Below, piece by piece: positions 1 through 7,794 of a stretch of 18,374 nucleotides of DNA. The notes under the pieces are model-generated. The model searched no databases and was not told where the DNA came from. It was given only the letters and a program-made list of their open reading frames with translations. How positions within the stretch are numbered: position 1 is the first letter of the stretch; each line of letters begins with the position of its first letter. The position numbers and the translations under genes are program-made. This DNA comes from an uncultured Campylobacter sp. (GTDB taxonomy: Bacteria > Campylobacterota > Campylobacteria > Campylobacterales > Campylobacteraceae), in the NCBI GenBank assembly GCA_947090385.1, contig CAMUNZ010000021.1, forward strand, positions 1 through 18,374, in the 5' to 3' direction.

Positions 1-513
1 CTCTTGTGTGTTTAAATTCTCAAACTCATCGCTTTTAAAATTTACAATTTTACAATCTAAAAAATTTTGCAAATTCCCGATTTTATGTTCTCCATTTTTT
101 GCTAAATTTATTAAAATTTCGGATATTTTTGCATCATAAAATGCACAAAGCCAATGAATTTTTTCTGTTTTTGGTGCGATTATATCGCCATTAAAACTAT
201 CCAATAAATCTATCGTTTCATTTCTTGCAAATGGAATATCAGCGGCGATTATAAACGTCTTTTCACCAATTTTTTTTAAACTCTGTCCTATTGCAAAAAG
301 TGGTGAAAAAATTTCAAAATCATCTTTTAAAATTTCAAACTCGCCATCAAATTTATCATTTTTGCAACTTACAAAAACATTTTCAAAAATTTTACTCATT
401 TTAAAATGCAAAAAATGCGTAATAGTCGGAAAATTTCCAAATTTTAAAATAGTTTTGTCACTTTTCATCCTTGAACTTTTTCCACCAGCTAAAATTACAC
501 AATTTTTATGCAC
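1..513 (-). CDS. mobA: Molybdenum cofactor guanylyltransferase MobA (3' end outside the window)
   Basis: Transfers GMP from GTP to molybdopterin, making the bis-MGD cofactor used by periplasmic molybdoenzymes such as nitrate or formate dehydrogenases. It acts in the cytoplasm. 171 codons are visible, reading off the window edge; the family is about 190-200 residues, so only a short tail is missing. The N-terminal nucleotide-binding loop LAGGKSSRM is at residues 8-16. The metal-binding segment AADIPF has Asp at 92. The late motif FENLNTQE (164-171) matches the family's N-[IL]-N-T-P-E region. The start is GTG at 513-511, sharing one base with the leuC stop (TAGTG), so translation is probably coupled. 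The next ATG lies inside the GTP loop and cannot be the start. The usual GPL motif reads SPL at 70-72. The fold assignment is firm; the exact end is unknown. Confidence 0.88.
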   Translation of the reverse strand, partial: MHKNCVILAGGKSSRMKSDKTILKFGNFPTITHFLHFKMSKIFENVFVSCKNDKFDGEFEILKDDFEIFSPLFAIGQSLKKIGEKTFIIAADIPFARNETIDLLDSFNGDIIAPKTEKIHWLCAFYDAKISEILINLAKNGEHKIGNLQNFLDCKIVNFKSDEFENLNTQE

Positions 514-1772
514 TAAATTTTCCTTGGATCTGCGATTTTGCCAGCTATTGCCGATGCTGCAACTACGGCTGAATTTGCTAAATAAACTTCGCTTGTGCGA
601 TCTCCCATTCTTCCTATAAAATTTCTATTTGTCGTTGAAACACATCTTTCATTTTTTCCTAAAATTCCCATATATCCGCCAAGACAGGCTCCACAAGTTG
701 GATTGCTAACTACAGCGCCAGCTTCTATAAAAATGTCGATTAAACCCTCTTTTTGTGCAGCAAGTGCGATTTTTTGCGTAGCTGGAGTTATTATAAGTCT
801 TGTTTTCTTTGCGACTTTGTTACCTTTTAAAATTTTTGCTGCAATTCTTAAATCGCCAAGTCTTCCATTTGTGCAAGATCCAATAAACGCCTGATCGATC
901 GCTAAATCATCACTTACAGCTTTGCTTATAGGTTCTCCATTGCTTGGCAAAAATGGATAAGCGACAACCGGCTCTAATTTTGAAGTGTCAATTTTTAAAA
1001 TTTTATCATAATTCGCATCTTCATCAGAATAGAAAAATTTCGGCTCTTTTTTCAAATTTACACTTTTTAAAAAATCTTTTGTAACCTCATCGCATGCTAT
1101 TATCCCGTTTTTTGCACCAGCTTCTATAGCCATATTGCAAATAGAAAATCGTCCGTCCATATCGATAAATTTCAAACTTTCACCACAAAATTCCAAACTT
1201 TTATACAAAGCGCCATCTACGCCTATTTGACGGATTATTTCAAGGATTAAATCTTTTCCATAAATGTGTTTTGCTGGTTTTCCTACAAATTCAACTTTTA
1301 TCGATTTTGGCACTTTAAACCAATTTTTACCAGTTATCATCGCATAAGCTAAATCCGTGCTTCCCATGCCAGTAGAAAAAGCGCCGATCGCACCATGAGT
1401 ACAAGTGTGAGAATCTGCTCCAATTATCACATCTCCAGGACAAACAAGTCCTTTTTCAGGCATTAAAGCGTGTTCGATTCCCATATTTTTTTCATCAAAA
1501 AAGTTTTTAAGATCAAATTCATAAGCAAAATCTCTTGAAATTTTTGCCTGATTTGCAGAAGCAATATCTTTTGCTGGAATATAATGATCCATAACTATCG
1601 CAAAATTATCTGGATTTGCTAATTTTTTAGCTCCGCTTTGTTTAAAAGCTTTTATAGAAATCGGTGTAGTTATATCGTTTCCAATAACCATATCAATTTC
1701 ACATTTGATGATTTGCCCCGCTTTTACTTCGCAACCTGTGTGTGAAGCAAAAATTTTCTCAGTTATTGTCAT
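513..1772 (-). CDS. leuC: 3-isopropylmalate dehydratase large subunit LeuC
   Basis: Catalytic, [4Fe-4S]-bearing subunit of isopropylmalate isomerase, which converts 2- to 3-isopropylmalate in leucine synthesis together with LeuD. The 419 residues match the shorter, archaeal/HacA-like LeuC class. The aconitase-type active-site segment GADSHTCTHGAIG is at about 118-130. Cluster ligands are Cys300 (in IGSCTNGR), Cys360 and Cys363 (in NPTCGAC). The substrate loop NRNFIGRMG follows at about 382-390. The start ATG has a Shine-Dalgarno AAGGAT 4-5 bases upstream. The gene is first of a minus-strand unit continuing into mobA. leuD is not next to it, although leuC and leuD are usually neighbours, so LeuD must lie beyond the window or elsewhere. 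Homoaconitase or another isomerase of the same family is a weaker alternative. Confidence 0.93.
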   Translation of the reverse strand: MTITEKIFASHTGCEVKAGQIIKCEIDMVIGNDITTPISIKAFKQSGAKKLANPDNFAIVMDHYIPAKDIASANQAKISRDFAYEFDLKNFFDEKNMGIEHALMPEKGLVCPGDVIIGADSHTCTHGAIGAFSTGMGSTDLAYAMITGKNWFKVPKSIKVEFVGKPAKHIYGKDLILEIIRQIGVDGALYKSLEFCGESLKFIDMDGRFSICNMAIEAGAKNGIIACDEVTKDFLKSVNLKKEPKFFYSDEDANYDKILKIDTSKLEPVVAYPFLPSNGEPISKAVSDDLAIDQAFIGSCTNGRLGDLRIAAKILKGNKVAKKTRLIITPATQKIALAAQKEGLIDIFIEAGAVVSNPTCGACLGGYMGILGKNERCVSTTNRNFIGRMGDRTSEVYLANSAVVAASAIAGKIADPRKI

Positions 1773-1797
1773 AGTAATCCTTGCAAATAAACACTAA

Positions 1798-1803
1798 ATT
1801 GTA
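1798..1803 (-). promoter_or_regulatory. Candidate -10 element of leuC
   Basis: On the minus strand this reads TACAAT within GTTATACAATTTAG, upstream of the leuC Shine-Dalgarno and start. It would place transcription about 20 bases before the ATG. An overlapping TATACA two bases away is an alternative hexamer. The upstream DNA is AT-rich, as is usual for sigma-70 promoters in Campylobacter, which lack a clear -35. Confidence 0.45.
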
Positions 1804-1862
1804 TAACAAAAAGATTAATTTTATATTATTTTAATTTTTTAGTTTTTTCTAAAAAAATATAT

Positions 1863-1868
1863 TATAAT
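1863..1868 (+). promoter_or_regulatory. -10 element directly abutting the NFACT gene start
   Basis: A perfect TATAAT ends six bases before the ATG at 1875 (TATAATCGCCAAATG). The expected transcription start therefore falls on or within a base or two of the initiation codon. The stretch between leuC and this point is T-rich. No Shine-Dalgarno is present. This suggests a leaderless mRNA. Confidence 0.6.
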
Positions 1869-1874
1869 CGCCAA

Positions 1875-3188
1875 ATGAAATATTTTAATCTAATCCAAAT
1901 TGCGCAATTTTTGCAAAAATTTAACAAAATTGATTCTATAAAAAGAGTTGGAGATAATGTTTTTTTGGTGAAATTTAGTCCGAAATTTGATTTAATTTTT
2001 GATCTAAATAGCCAAAATTCGGCTATTTATCAAGTAAATTTCACACAAAATAAAATTTACAAAGCCCCATTTGATGTAATTTTGCAAAAAAGATTAAACT
2101 CGGCAAAAATTGAAGAAGTTTTTGTTCCACAAAATAACAGAATTTTAATAATCAAAACAAATCATACCGGCAGTTATAAAGAGATTAAAACGACGATTTT
2201 TTTTGAATTTACAGGAAGATTTACAAACGTAATAATCACAGATGAAAATTTAAAAATTTTAGAAGCTTTAAGCCATTACGAAAACGAAAATAGAGTTATA
2301 AAAGTCGGCAAAACTTTAACTCTTTTAAAACCTTTCGAAATCAAAGAAAAAAATTGTGATAAAATCGTAAATTTTGAAGAATTTTTTGCAAATGAATTTA
2401 AAAGATTAAATGACAAAAATTTACAAAATTTAAAAAATCAAAAATTACTTCAAATTGATAAAAAAATTTTATCGATTAGCGAAAGTTTAAATTCACTTGA
2501 AAGCAAAGAAATTTTAGAACAAAAAGCAGAAATTTTTCAAAAAAAAGCCGGTTTGTTAATCTCAAATTTGCATATTTTGCAAGATTTTCAGAGAAAATTT
2601 GAATTAGTTGATTTTGATGGAAGAAAATTTCAATTTGAGCTTGAAAATTCGCCAAAAATTTCAGCAAATGAGTTTTATAAAATTTCAAAAAAACTAAAAC
2701 AAAAAGCACAAAACATCGAAATAGAAAATCAAAATTTAAGCCAAAAGTTGGAATTTTTGCAAAATTTAAGAAATTTGATAAAAAACTCAAATGAAATTTC
2801 TGAATTAAATATATTTTCTCCAAAAAAACATAACAAAAATTTGCAAGAAAATAGTGATTATATCGAGAATTTTTTTATTGGGGAATATAAAATTTTAGTT
2901 GGCAAAAATGAAAAAGCAAATGAAATTTTACTTAAAAATTCTAAAAAAGATGATTGGTGGTTTCATTTAAAAAATTTGCCCTCTTCTCACATAATTGTAA
3001 AAACAAATAAACAAAACTTAAGCGAAGAAATTATCAAAATGGCAGCGAAAATTTGCGTAAATTTTAGTTGCAAATTTGCTGGAGTTTATGAAGTTGATTT
3101 TACACAAAGAAAAAACATAAAAATCATAAATAAAGCCTTTGTGAATTATACAAATTTCAAAACAACGACTGCACTTAAACAAATTTAG
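1875..3188 (+). CDS. NFACT family protein (RqcH / FbpA-like ribosome quality-control factor)
   Basis: Bacterial NFACT proteins (RqcH) bind obstructed 50S subunits and recruit Ala-tRNA to add C-terminal alanine tails. Older annotations call them fibronectin-binding proteins. The 437 residues have the expected order: NFACT-N at about 1-170, a long charged helical, coiled-coil-prone middle at about 170-310, and the NFACT-R (DUF814) domain at about 335-437. NFACT-R carries the DDWWFH segment (359-364), the SSH motif (370-372) and a family-typical VDFTQRKNIK near 408-417. The stretch matching the DR motif used for tRNA binding reads NNR (87-89) instead of DR. The start follows a -10 box directly and has no ribosome binding site. 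It begins a plus-strand run leading into cdsA, which has its own promoter. The family call is firm; tailing activity is inferred. Confidence 0.85.
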   Translation: MKYFNLIQIAQFLQKFNKIDSIKRVGDNVFLVKFSPKFDLIFDLNSQNSAIYQVNFTQNKIYKAPFDVILQKRLNSAKIEEVFVPQNNRILIIKTNHTGSYKEIKTTIFFEFTGRFTNVIITDENLKILEALSHYENENRVIKVGKTLTLLKPFEIKEKNCDKIVNFEEFFANEFKRLNDKNLQNLKNQKLLQIDKKILSISESLNSLESKEILEQKAEIFQKKAGLLISNLHILQDFQRKFELVDFDGRKFQFELENSPKISANEFYKISKKLKQKAQNIEIENQNLSQKLEFLQNLRNLIKNSNEISELNIFSPKKHNKNLQENSDYIENFFIGEYKILVGKNEKANEILLKNSKKDDWWFHLKNLPSSHIIVKTNKQNLSEEIIKMAAKICVNFSCKFAGVYEVDFTQRKNIKIINKAFVNYTNFKTTTALKQI

Positions 3189-3189
3189 C

Positions 3190-3195
3190 TATAAT
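3190..3195 (+). promoter_or_regulatory. -10 element for the cdsA-dxr-glycan genes
   Basis: A TATAAT in the context TTTAGCTATAATTTCG overlaps the end of the NFACT gene (stop at 3186-3188). This is close to the campylobacterial sigma-70 consensus. It predicts a start near 3202 and an approximately 18-base leader carrying the AAAAGGAGAT ribosome binding site of cdsA. It would let the envelope genes be expressed independently of the upstream gene. Confidence 0.6.
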
Positions 3196-3219
3196 TTCGA
3201 ACTTTTAAAAGGAGATATT

Positions 3220-3975
3220 GTGAAAACTCGCATTATTACAGCACTTTTTTTGCTTGCGTTTTTAGTTTTTTTGGTGGCTGTGGATAATTATTATCTAAAT
3301 TTTTTTACTCTTTTAGCGATTTTAATTTTTAGTTTTTTAGAAGCTTCAAAGCTTTACAAAATTCAAAGTAAATTGCTTTTAATCGTGGCGATTTTGGAGT
3401 TTGGATTTTTACTTATTTTAAACTCAGAAGCCCCATTTAGCGATGCTATAAAAATTTCTTTTTTTGCGATAATTGTTATTTGTTCTTATTATGCGCTTAC
3501 TATGAAACCGCAAATAAACTCAACTATTTTACTAATTTATCCGACAATTCCGATTATGTTTTTGTTTGAATTGTATGATTATTTTGGCATGGATCACGTT
3601 TGTTGGCTTATTTTGACAATAGCTGCTTGCGACAGCGGGGCGTATTTTGTAGGGAAAAAATTTGGAAAACACAAATTTACTCAAACTTCTCCAAATAAAA
3701 CAATCGAAGGCGTTATCGGTGGTGTTATCGTTTCTTTGATTTTTAGCTTAATTTATTCGCAAATTTTCTTTAATTATGATTTTAAAACTATATTTTTTAT
3801 GACGATTGTAGTTGTGATTTTTGGAATTTTTGGCGATTTGTTTGAAAGCTATTTAAAACGAAAAGCAGAAGTAAAAGACAGCGGGACGATTTTCCCAGGA
3901 CACGGCGGGATGTTAGATAGAGTCGATGGCTATCTTTTTGGAGTAATCGGCGCATTTTTATTTTTGGCATGGTAA
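3220..3975 (+). CDS. cdsA: Phosphatidate cytidylyltransferase CdsA
   Basis: Makes CDP-diacylglycerol from phosphatidic acid and CTP, the branch point for phosphatidylethanolamine and phosphatidylglycerol synthesis. It is an inner-membrane enzyme. The 251 residues contain about seven hydrophobic segments. Conserved blocks are CDSGAYFVGKKFGKHK (137-152), SPNKTIEG (157-164) and the C-terminal signature around GDLFESYLKRKAEVKDSG (205-222) with PGHGGMLDRVDG (226-237). The signature Ser is replaced by Gly in DRVDG, a common variation. The start is GTG preceded by a strong AAAAGGAGAT, spaced 6-7 bases. Only three bases separate its stop from dxr, so the two are co-translated. The pairing of cdsA with dxr is a known conserved bacterial gene order. 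Confidence 0.95.
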   Translation: MKTRIITALFLLAFLVFLVAVDNYYLNFFTLLAILIFSFLEASKLYKIQSKLLLIVAILEFGFLLILNSEAPFSDAIKISFFAIIVICSYYALTMKPQINSTILLIYPTIPIMFLFELYDYFGMDHVCWLILTIAACDSGAYFVGKKFGKHKFTQTSPNKTIEGVIGGVIVSLIFSLIYSQIFFNYDFKTIFFMTIVVVIFGIFGDLFESYLKRKAEVKDSGTIFPGHGGMLDRVDGYLFGVIGAFLFLAW

Positions 3976-3978
3976 AAA

Positions 3979-5052
3979 ATGATAATTTTAGGCTCAACTG
4001 GATCGATAGGGCGAAATTCGCTTAAAATCGCAGAAAAATTTAAGATCAAAATAGAAGCTTTAAGTTGTGATAAAAATTATAAAATTTTAAATGAACAAAT
4101 AGAAAAATTTAAGCCAAAATTTGTGTGCATAAACGACAAAAATTTGGCTAAATTTGTTAATCATAAAAGAGTTTTTATCGGTGAAAACGGGCTTTTAAAT
4201 ATGCTTGAAAATTGCAAAAGCAAAAAAGCCATAAACGCACTTGTCGGATTTGCCGGACTTAAACCGAGCCTAAAAATACAAAATTTAAATAAAACTTTAT
4301 GTTTAGCAAATAAAGAAAGTTTAGTTGTAGCTGGAAAGTTTCTTGATTGCAAAAAAATAAAACCTATAGATAGCGAACATTTTGGGATAAAATTTTTACT
4401 AAAAAATCGCCCTATAAAAAATTTGGTTATAACAGCATCTGGTGGGGCTTTTAGAGATTTTTCGATAGAAGATTTAAAATTTGTTGATGCAAAAAAAGCC
4501 CTAAATCATCCAAATTGGAAAATGGGCAAAAAAATAACAATCGATAGCGCGACGATGGCAAATAAACTTTTTGAAATCATGGAAGCTTTTTGGCTTTACG
4601 ATACAAAAAACATAAACGCTTTAATCGAAAAAACTTCCACAATCCACGCTTTAATCGAATTTATCGACGGAAGCACGACGGCACATATATCAAATACCGA
4701 CATGAAACTTGCCATAGCAAATGCGATAATTTCAAATTTAAAAAGCGAAATTTTGCCAAATTTCGATCTTTTAAAACTTCAAGATTTAAGTTTTTGCGAG
4801 ATAAATTTAGACAAATATCCGATTTTTTCGCTTAAAAATGAAGTTTTGAAAAATCCAAATTTGGGTGTGATAATAAACGCAGCAAACGAAATTTTTGTAA
4901 ATAAATTTTTACAAGATGAGTGCAAATTTTTTGATATAAAAAAATTTGTTTTCGAAAGTTTAGAAAAATTTGGCGATTTAAATCCGAAAAATTTAGAAGA
5001 AATTTTTGAAATCGATAAAGAAGTAAGAAAATTTTGGAGAACTTATGAGTAA
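3979..5052 (+). CDS. dxr: 1-deoxy-D-xylulose 5-phosphate reductoisomerase Dxr (IspC)
   Basis: Second step of the MEP isoprenoid pathway: rearranges and reduces DXP to 2-C-methyl-D-erythritol 4-phosphate with NADPH and a divalent metal. The 357 residues are slightly short for the family (about 380-400) but all core motifs are present. The NADPH loop GSTGSIG is at 5-11 and the ANKES block at 110-114. Metal ligands are Asp131 and Glu133 (in DSEHF) and Glu202 (in FEIMEAFWLY). Also present are ASGGAFRD (153-160) and HPNWKMG (177-183). The DGSTTAHISNTDM region is at 230-242. The gene begins three bases after cdsA without a clear ribosome binding site, suggesting translational coupling. Its last eight bases overlap the next gene (ATGAGTAA). 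Its isoprenoid product ultimately feeds the undecaprenyl carrier used by envelope glycan synthesis, a sensible partner for the downstream glycosyltransferases. Confidence 0.95.
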   Translation: MIILGSTGSIGRNSLKIAEKFKIKIEALSCDKNYKILNEQIEKFKPKFVCINDKNLAKFVNHKRVFIGENGLLNMLENCKSKKAINALVGFAGLKPSLKIQNLNKTLCLANKESLVVAGKFLDCKKIKPIDSEHFGIKFLLKNRPIKNLVITASGGAFRDFSIEDLKFVDAKKALNHPNWKMGKKITIDSATMANKLFEIMEAFWLYDTKNINALIEKTSTIHALIEFIDGSTTAHISNTDMKLAIANAIISNLKSEILPNFDLLKLQDLSFCEINLDKYPIFSLKNEVLKNPNLGVIINAANEIFVNKFLQDECKFFDIKKFVFESLEKFGDLNPKNLEEIFEIDKEVRKFWRTYE

Positions 5053-5986
5053 AATTTCGATAATAATTCCCTGTTATAATGTAGAAAAATTTTTGCAAAG
5101 GTGTTTGGATTCTGTTATAAATCAAACTTTTAGCGATTTTGAAGCGATTTGCGTAAATGACGGAAGTCTTGATAATTCTAAAGAAATTTTAGAAAATTAT
5201 GCTAAAAAAGATAGCCGTTTTAAAATAATAAATCAAAAAAATCAAGGGCTTTCTATAGCGCGAAATAATGGACTAAAAAAAGCAAATGGCGAATGGATTT
5301 ATTTTTTGGACTCTGATGATTTCATACATCCAAAATTGTTAGAATACACTTACGATTTAGCTATAAAATATGACGCACAACTAGTTAGTTTTAGATATTC
5401 TCAAGAAAAAGATTTTAAAAATTTGCCGTTTATAGAGAAAAAATTTGAAATCACAAATAATCCGCTTTTTTATGTAAATGAAAAATTTAAATACAAAATT
5501 TGCTTTAACGTTTGGACAAAATTATATAAAAAAGAGCTTTTAGAAGGAATTTTGTTTATACCAAATATTTATTACGAAGATTATCCGCATACTTTTGCGA
5601 TATGTGCAAAAAGACCAAAAACGGTTATAAGCCTCACCAAATTATATTATTACGAGACAAATCAAGATTCTATAACTTTTAAAAAATCAAATCCAAAACA
5701 GATAAAAGATTATTTTGTGGGGATAAAATCTGTATGTGAAATTTATAAAGATCCAAAATTTAAAAAAGAGTTGAAATTTCTAAAAGCTAAGTTTTTCCCT
5801 ATCATTTTAAGGCATCAATTAGAAAAATGCTTAGATGCAAGCGACGATATAAAACCACTGATGTTTGAAGAATTTAGAAAAGTTTTAATCTATTTGGATG
5901 ATTTAAATCTCATATCTTTTATCCATAATAAGCTTAAAAGATATTTATTTTACAAAAAATTAATCAAAAAGGGCTTTGATGCTTGA
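5045..5986 (+). CDS. Family 2 (GT-A) glycosyltransferase
   Basis: Probably transfers a sugar from a nucleotide-sugar donor during lipooligosaccharide, capsule or other surface glycan assembly; acceptor and sugar cannot be read from sequence. It has 313 residues. The classic N-terminal GT2 pattern is visible: IIIPCYNVEKFLQRCLDS (6-23), NDGS (38-41), GLSIARNNGL (68-77) and the metal/nucleotide motif DSDD (89-92). A later acidic pair, Glu178-Asp179 in YYEDYPHTF, sits where the catalytic base is expected. The C-terminal 100 residues are basic and helical, with KLKRYLFYKKLIKK near the end, which may sit against the membrane. The ATG overlaps the dxr stop by eight bases and has GGAG upstream. Its own stop overlaps the start of the next gene. 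No poly-G tract was seen, so this is not an obvious phase-variable gene. Confidence 0.85.
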   Translation: MSKISIIIPCYNVEKFLQRCLDSVINQTFSDFEAICVNDGSLDNSKEILENYAKKDSRFKIINQKNQGLSIARNNGLKKANGEWIYFLDSDDFIHPKLLEYTYDLAIKYDAQLVSFRYSQEKDFKNLPFIEKKFEITNNPLFYVNEKFKYKICFNVWTKLYKKELLEGILFIPNIYYEDYPHTFAICAKRPKTVISLTKLYYYETNQDSITFKKSNPKQIKDYFVGIKSVCEIYKDPKFKKELKFLKAKFFPIILRHQLEKCLDASDDIKPLMFEEFRKVLIYLDDLNLISFIHNKLKRYLFYKKLIKKGFDA

Positions 5987-7790
5987 AATTTTAAAAGATA
6001 AAATCGAAAAAGCAAAAATCGTTTCATTTGACATTTTTGATACTTTGCTTTTAAGACCTTATGCAAAACCTGTTGATTTGTTTTTGCATTTAGAAAAATT
6101 GTATGGTAAAAAAGGCTTTATGAAAGCTAGAATAAAAGCGGAAAATGAAGCTAGACAAATTTCTTCTAACGAAGAGATAAAATTTGATGAAATTTATGAA
6201 AAAATTTCAAATGAATTTAAAGATTTAAAACAAAAAGAGCTTGATTTAGAAGCTAAAACTTTAGTACAAAATCCTCAAATGAAAGAGATTTTTGATTTTT
6301 GTAAAAAGCAAAATAAAATAACTATAATAACTTCAGATATGTATCTTTCAAAAGATTTTTTAACACAAATTTTAAACAAAAATGGATTTAAAAATTTTGA
6401 TAATTTTTATCTTTCAAGCGACATTTTAAAAACAAAACATAGTGGAAATTTATATAAACAAATTTTGCAAGATTTTAAAGTAAAAAATGAAGAAATTTTG
6501 CATATCGGCGACAATTATCATGCAGATATTTTAATGGCGCAAAAATTTGGACTTCAAAATTTTCATTATCAAAAAGCGATCGATAAACTTTTACAAGAAA
6601 ATGAAAATTTGCAAACTTTTTATAAACTTTATCCAAAAAATATCGCAACTTCAGTAATCCTTGGAATTTGCGCGATATATAATTTAACCGAAAATAAAAA
6701 TTATCTAGAAAAATTTGGATTTTTTTGTGGTGGTGCGTTAGTTTATGGATATTGTATTTATCTTCATAACGAATTAAAAAAAGATAATATAAAAGAGATT
6801 ATGTTTTTAGCAAGAGATGGATTTTTGCTTAAAAAAGTTTTTGATATCATCGCAAAAGACGAGTTTAAAACAAACTATTTTTATGCGCCAAGAATTTTAA
6901 ATATCATAATAAATTTAGAGTGTGAAAACTTAGAAAAAACAAAAATTATTTTAGAATTTTTTAAAAATAAAGATGAATTTTTAAAACAAAATACTCCAAA
7001 CGATTTAAAAGACGGCAAAAATTTCATACAAAAACATAAAAATTTATATGAAAATTTAGCAAAAAATGAGATTTTGAATTATCAAAAATATCTTAAAAAT
7101 TTTGATATCCAAAATTCAAAATTAGCCCTAATCGATACTTCTTCAATAAATTTAAGTGCACAAAAACTTCTTTCAAAAGTTTTAAAAAATAGCGAAATTT
7201 TTGGATATTATTGGCTAGTTTTTAACAATTTTGCGAACACAAAAAGCTTTCAAAAAGATACAAATAAAAAATTTTTAAATTGGAATTTTGTTGAGTTTTT
7301 ATTATCTGCACCAAATCCGCCAACGGATTTTATAGAAAATGGCAAAGTAGTTTTCAAAAAAATCAATGAAAATGAAAGAATTAGAATTGAAAAATTTCAA
7401 ATCTTCTCAAAAGAAATTTTAGAATTTGCAAAAATCACAAATCAAATTTTTGGTAAATTAAATTTATTTCTCGATGATGAAATTTTAAGAAATTTTGCAA
7501 ATATAATTTATCAAAATCCAAGCTTGCAAGATATAGAAAATTTCGGACATTTGAGGCATTATTATGACGCAAAACAAGAAAAATTTGTTTATTTATTTCC
7601 AGATTGGATAAAAACTTCAAAAGATATAAAAATTTTTGATTTTGTTTTATTTGAAATAGTTAAAAAACTAAACGAAACAAAAATTTTGCTTTTTGGGAAA
7701 TTTGATTTTATAAAATTTGTAAAACTAAACGAAGCAAAACAAAGAGTGAAAATTTTTGGCATAAATATTTGCAAAATAAACGTCAAATAA
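5979..7790 (+). CDS. HAD-domain surface-glycan protein (COG5610-like)
   Basis: A two-part protein of 603 residues from the ATG at 5979; a TTG one codon earlier (5976) is possible but less likely. The N-terminal ~200 residues form a HAD-superfamily domain: motif I DIFDT (18-22), motif II TSDMY (118-122, from IITSDMYL), the motif III lysine near KTKHSG (151-156) and motif IV HIGDNYHAD (175-183). The remaining ~400 residues begin with GGALVYGYCIYLHNEL (251-266) and contain IMFLARDGFLLKKVFDII (274-291). They resemble the uncharacterised C-terminal part of HAD proteins found in capsule and LOS loci, often annotated as predicted hydrolases or glycosyltransferases. It overlaps the GT2 gene and is followed after four bases by the GT4 gene, so it probably acts in the same glycan pathway. 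Whether it hydrolyses phosphate, transfers a phospho-sugar or only scaffolds is unknown. Confidence 0.72.
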   Translation: MLEILKDKIEKAKIVSFDIFDTLLLRPYAKPVDLFLHLEKLYGKKGFMKARIKAENEARQISSNEEIKFDEIYEKISNEFKDLKQKELDLEAKTLVQNPQMKEIFDFCKKQNKITIITSDMYLSKDFLTQILNKNGFKNFDNFYLSSDILKTKHSGNLYKQILQDFKVKNEEILHIGDNYHADILMAQKFGLQNFHYQKAIDKLLQENENLQTFYKLYPKNIATSVILGICAIYNLTENKNYLEKFGFFCGGALVYGYCIYLHNELKKDNIKEIMFLARDGFLLKKVFDIIAKDEFKTNYFYAPRILNIIINLECENLEKTKIILEFFKNKDEFLKQNTPNDLKDGKNFIQKHKNLYENLAKNEILNYQKYLKNFDIQNSKLALIDTSSINLSAQKLLSKVLKNSEIFGYYWLVFNNFANTKSFQKDTNKKFLNWNFVEFLLSAPNPPTDFIENGKVVFKKINENERIRIEKFQIFSKEILEFAKITNQIFGKLNLFLDDEILRNFANIIYQNPSLQDIENFGHLRHYYDAKQEKFVYLFPDWIKTSKDIKIFDFVLFEIVKKLNETKILLFGKFDFIKFVKLNEAKQRVKIFGINICKINVK

Positions 7791-7794
7791 AAAA

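Noticed and set aside
362..894. Two plus-strand reading frames (362-619, 595-894) opposite mobA/leuC
   Set aside because: They lie antisense to well-supported enzymes, have low-complexity hydrophobic sequence and no ribosome binding site.
2476..2823. Minus-strand 115-codon frame inside the NFACT gene
   Set aside because: Phe/Leu-rich antisense shadow of an AT-rich, Lys/Asn-rich gene; no start signals.
4590..4835. Plus-strand basic 81-codon frame inside dxr
   Set aside because: Out-of-frame shadow of a conserved enzyme; composition is an artefact of the dxr codons.
5976..5978. TTG start for the HAD protein
   Set aside because: An ATG follows immediately and nothing favours the TTG; the difference is one residue.
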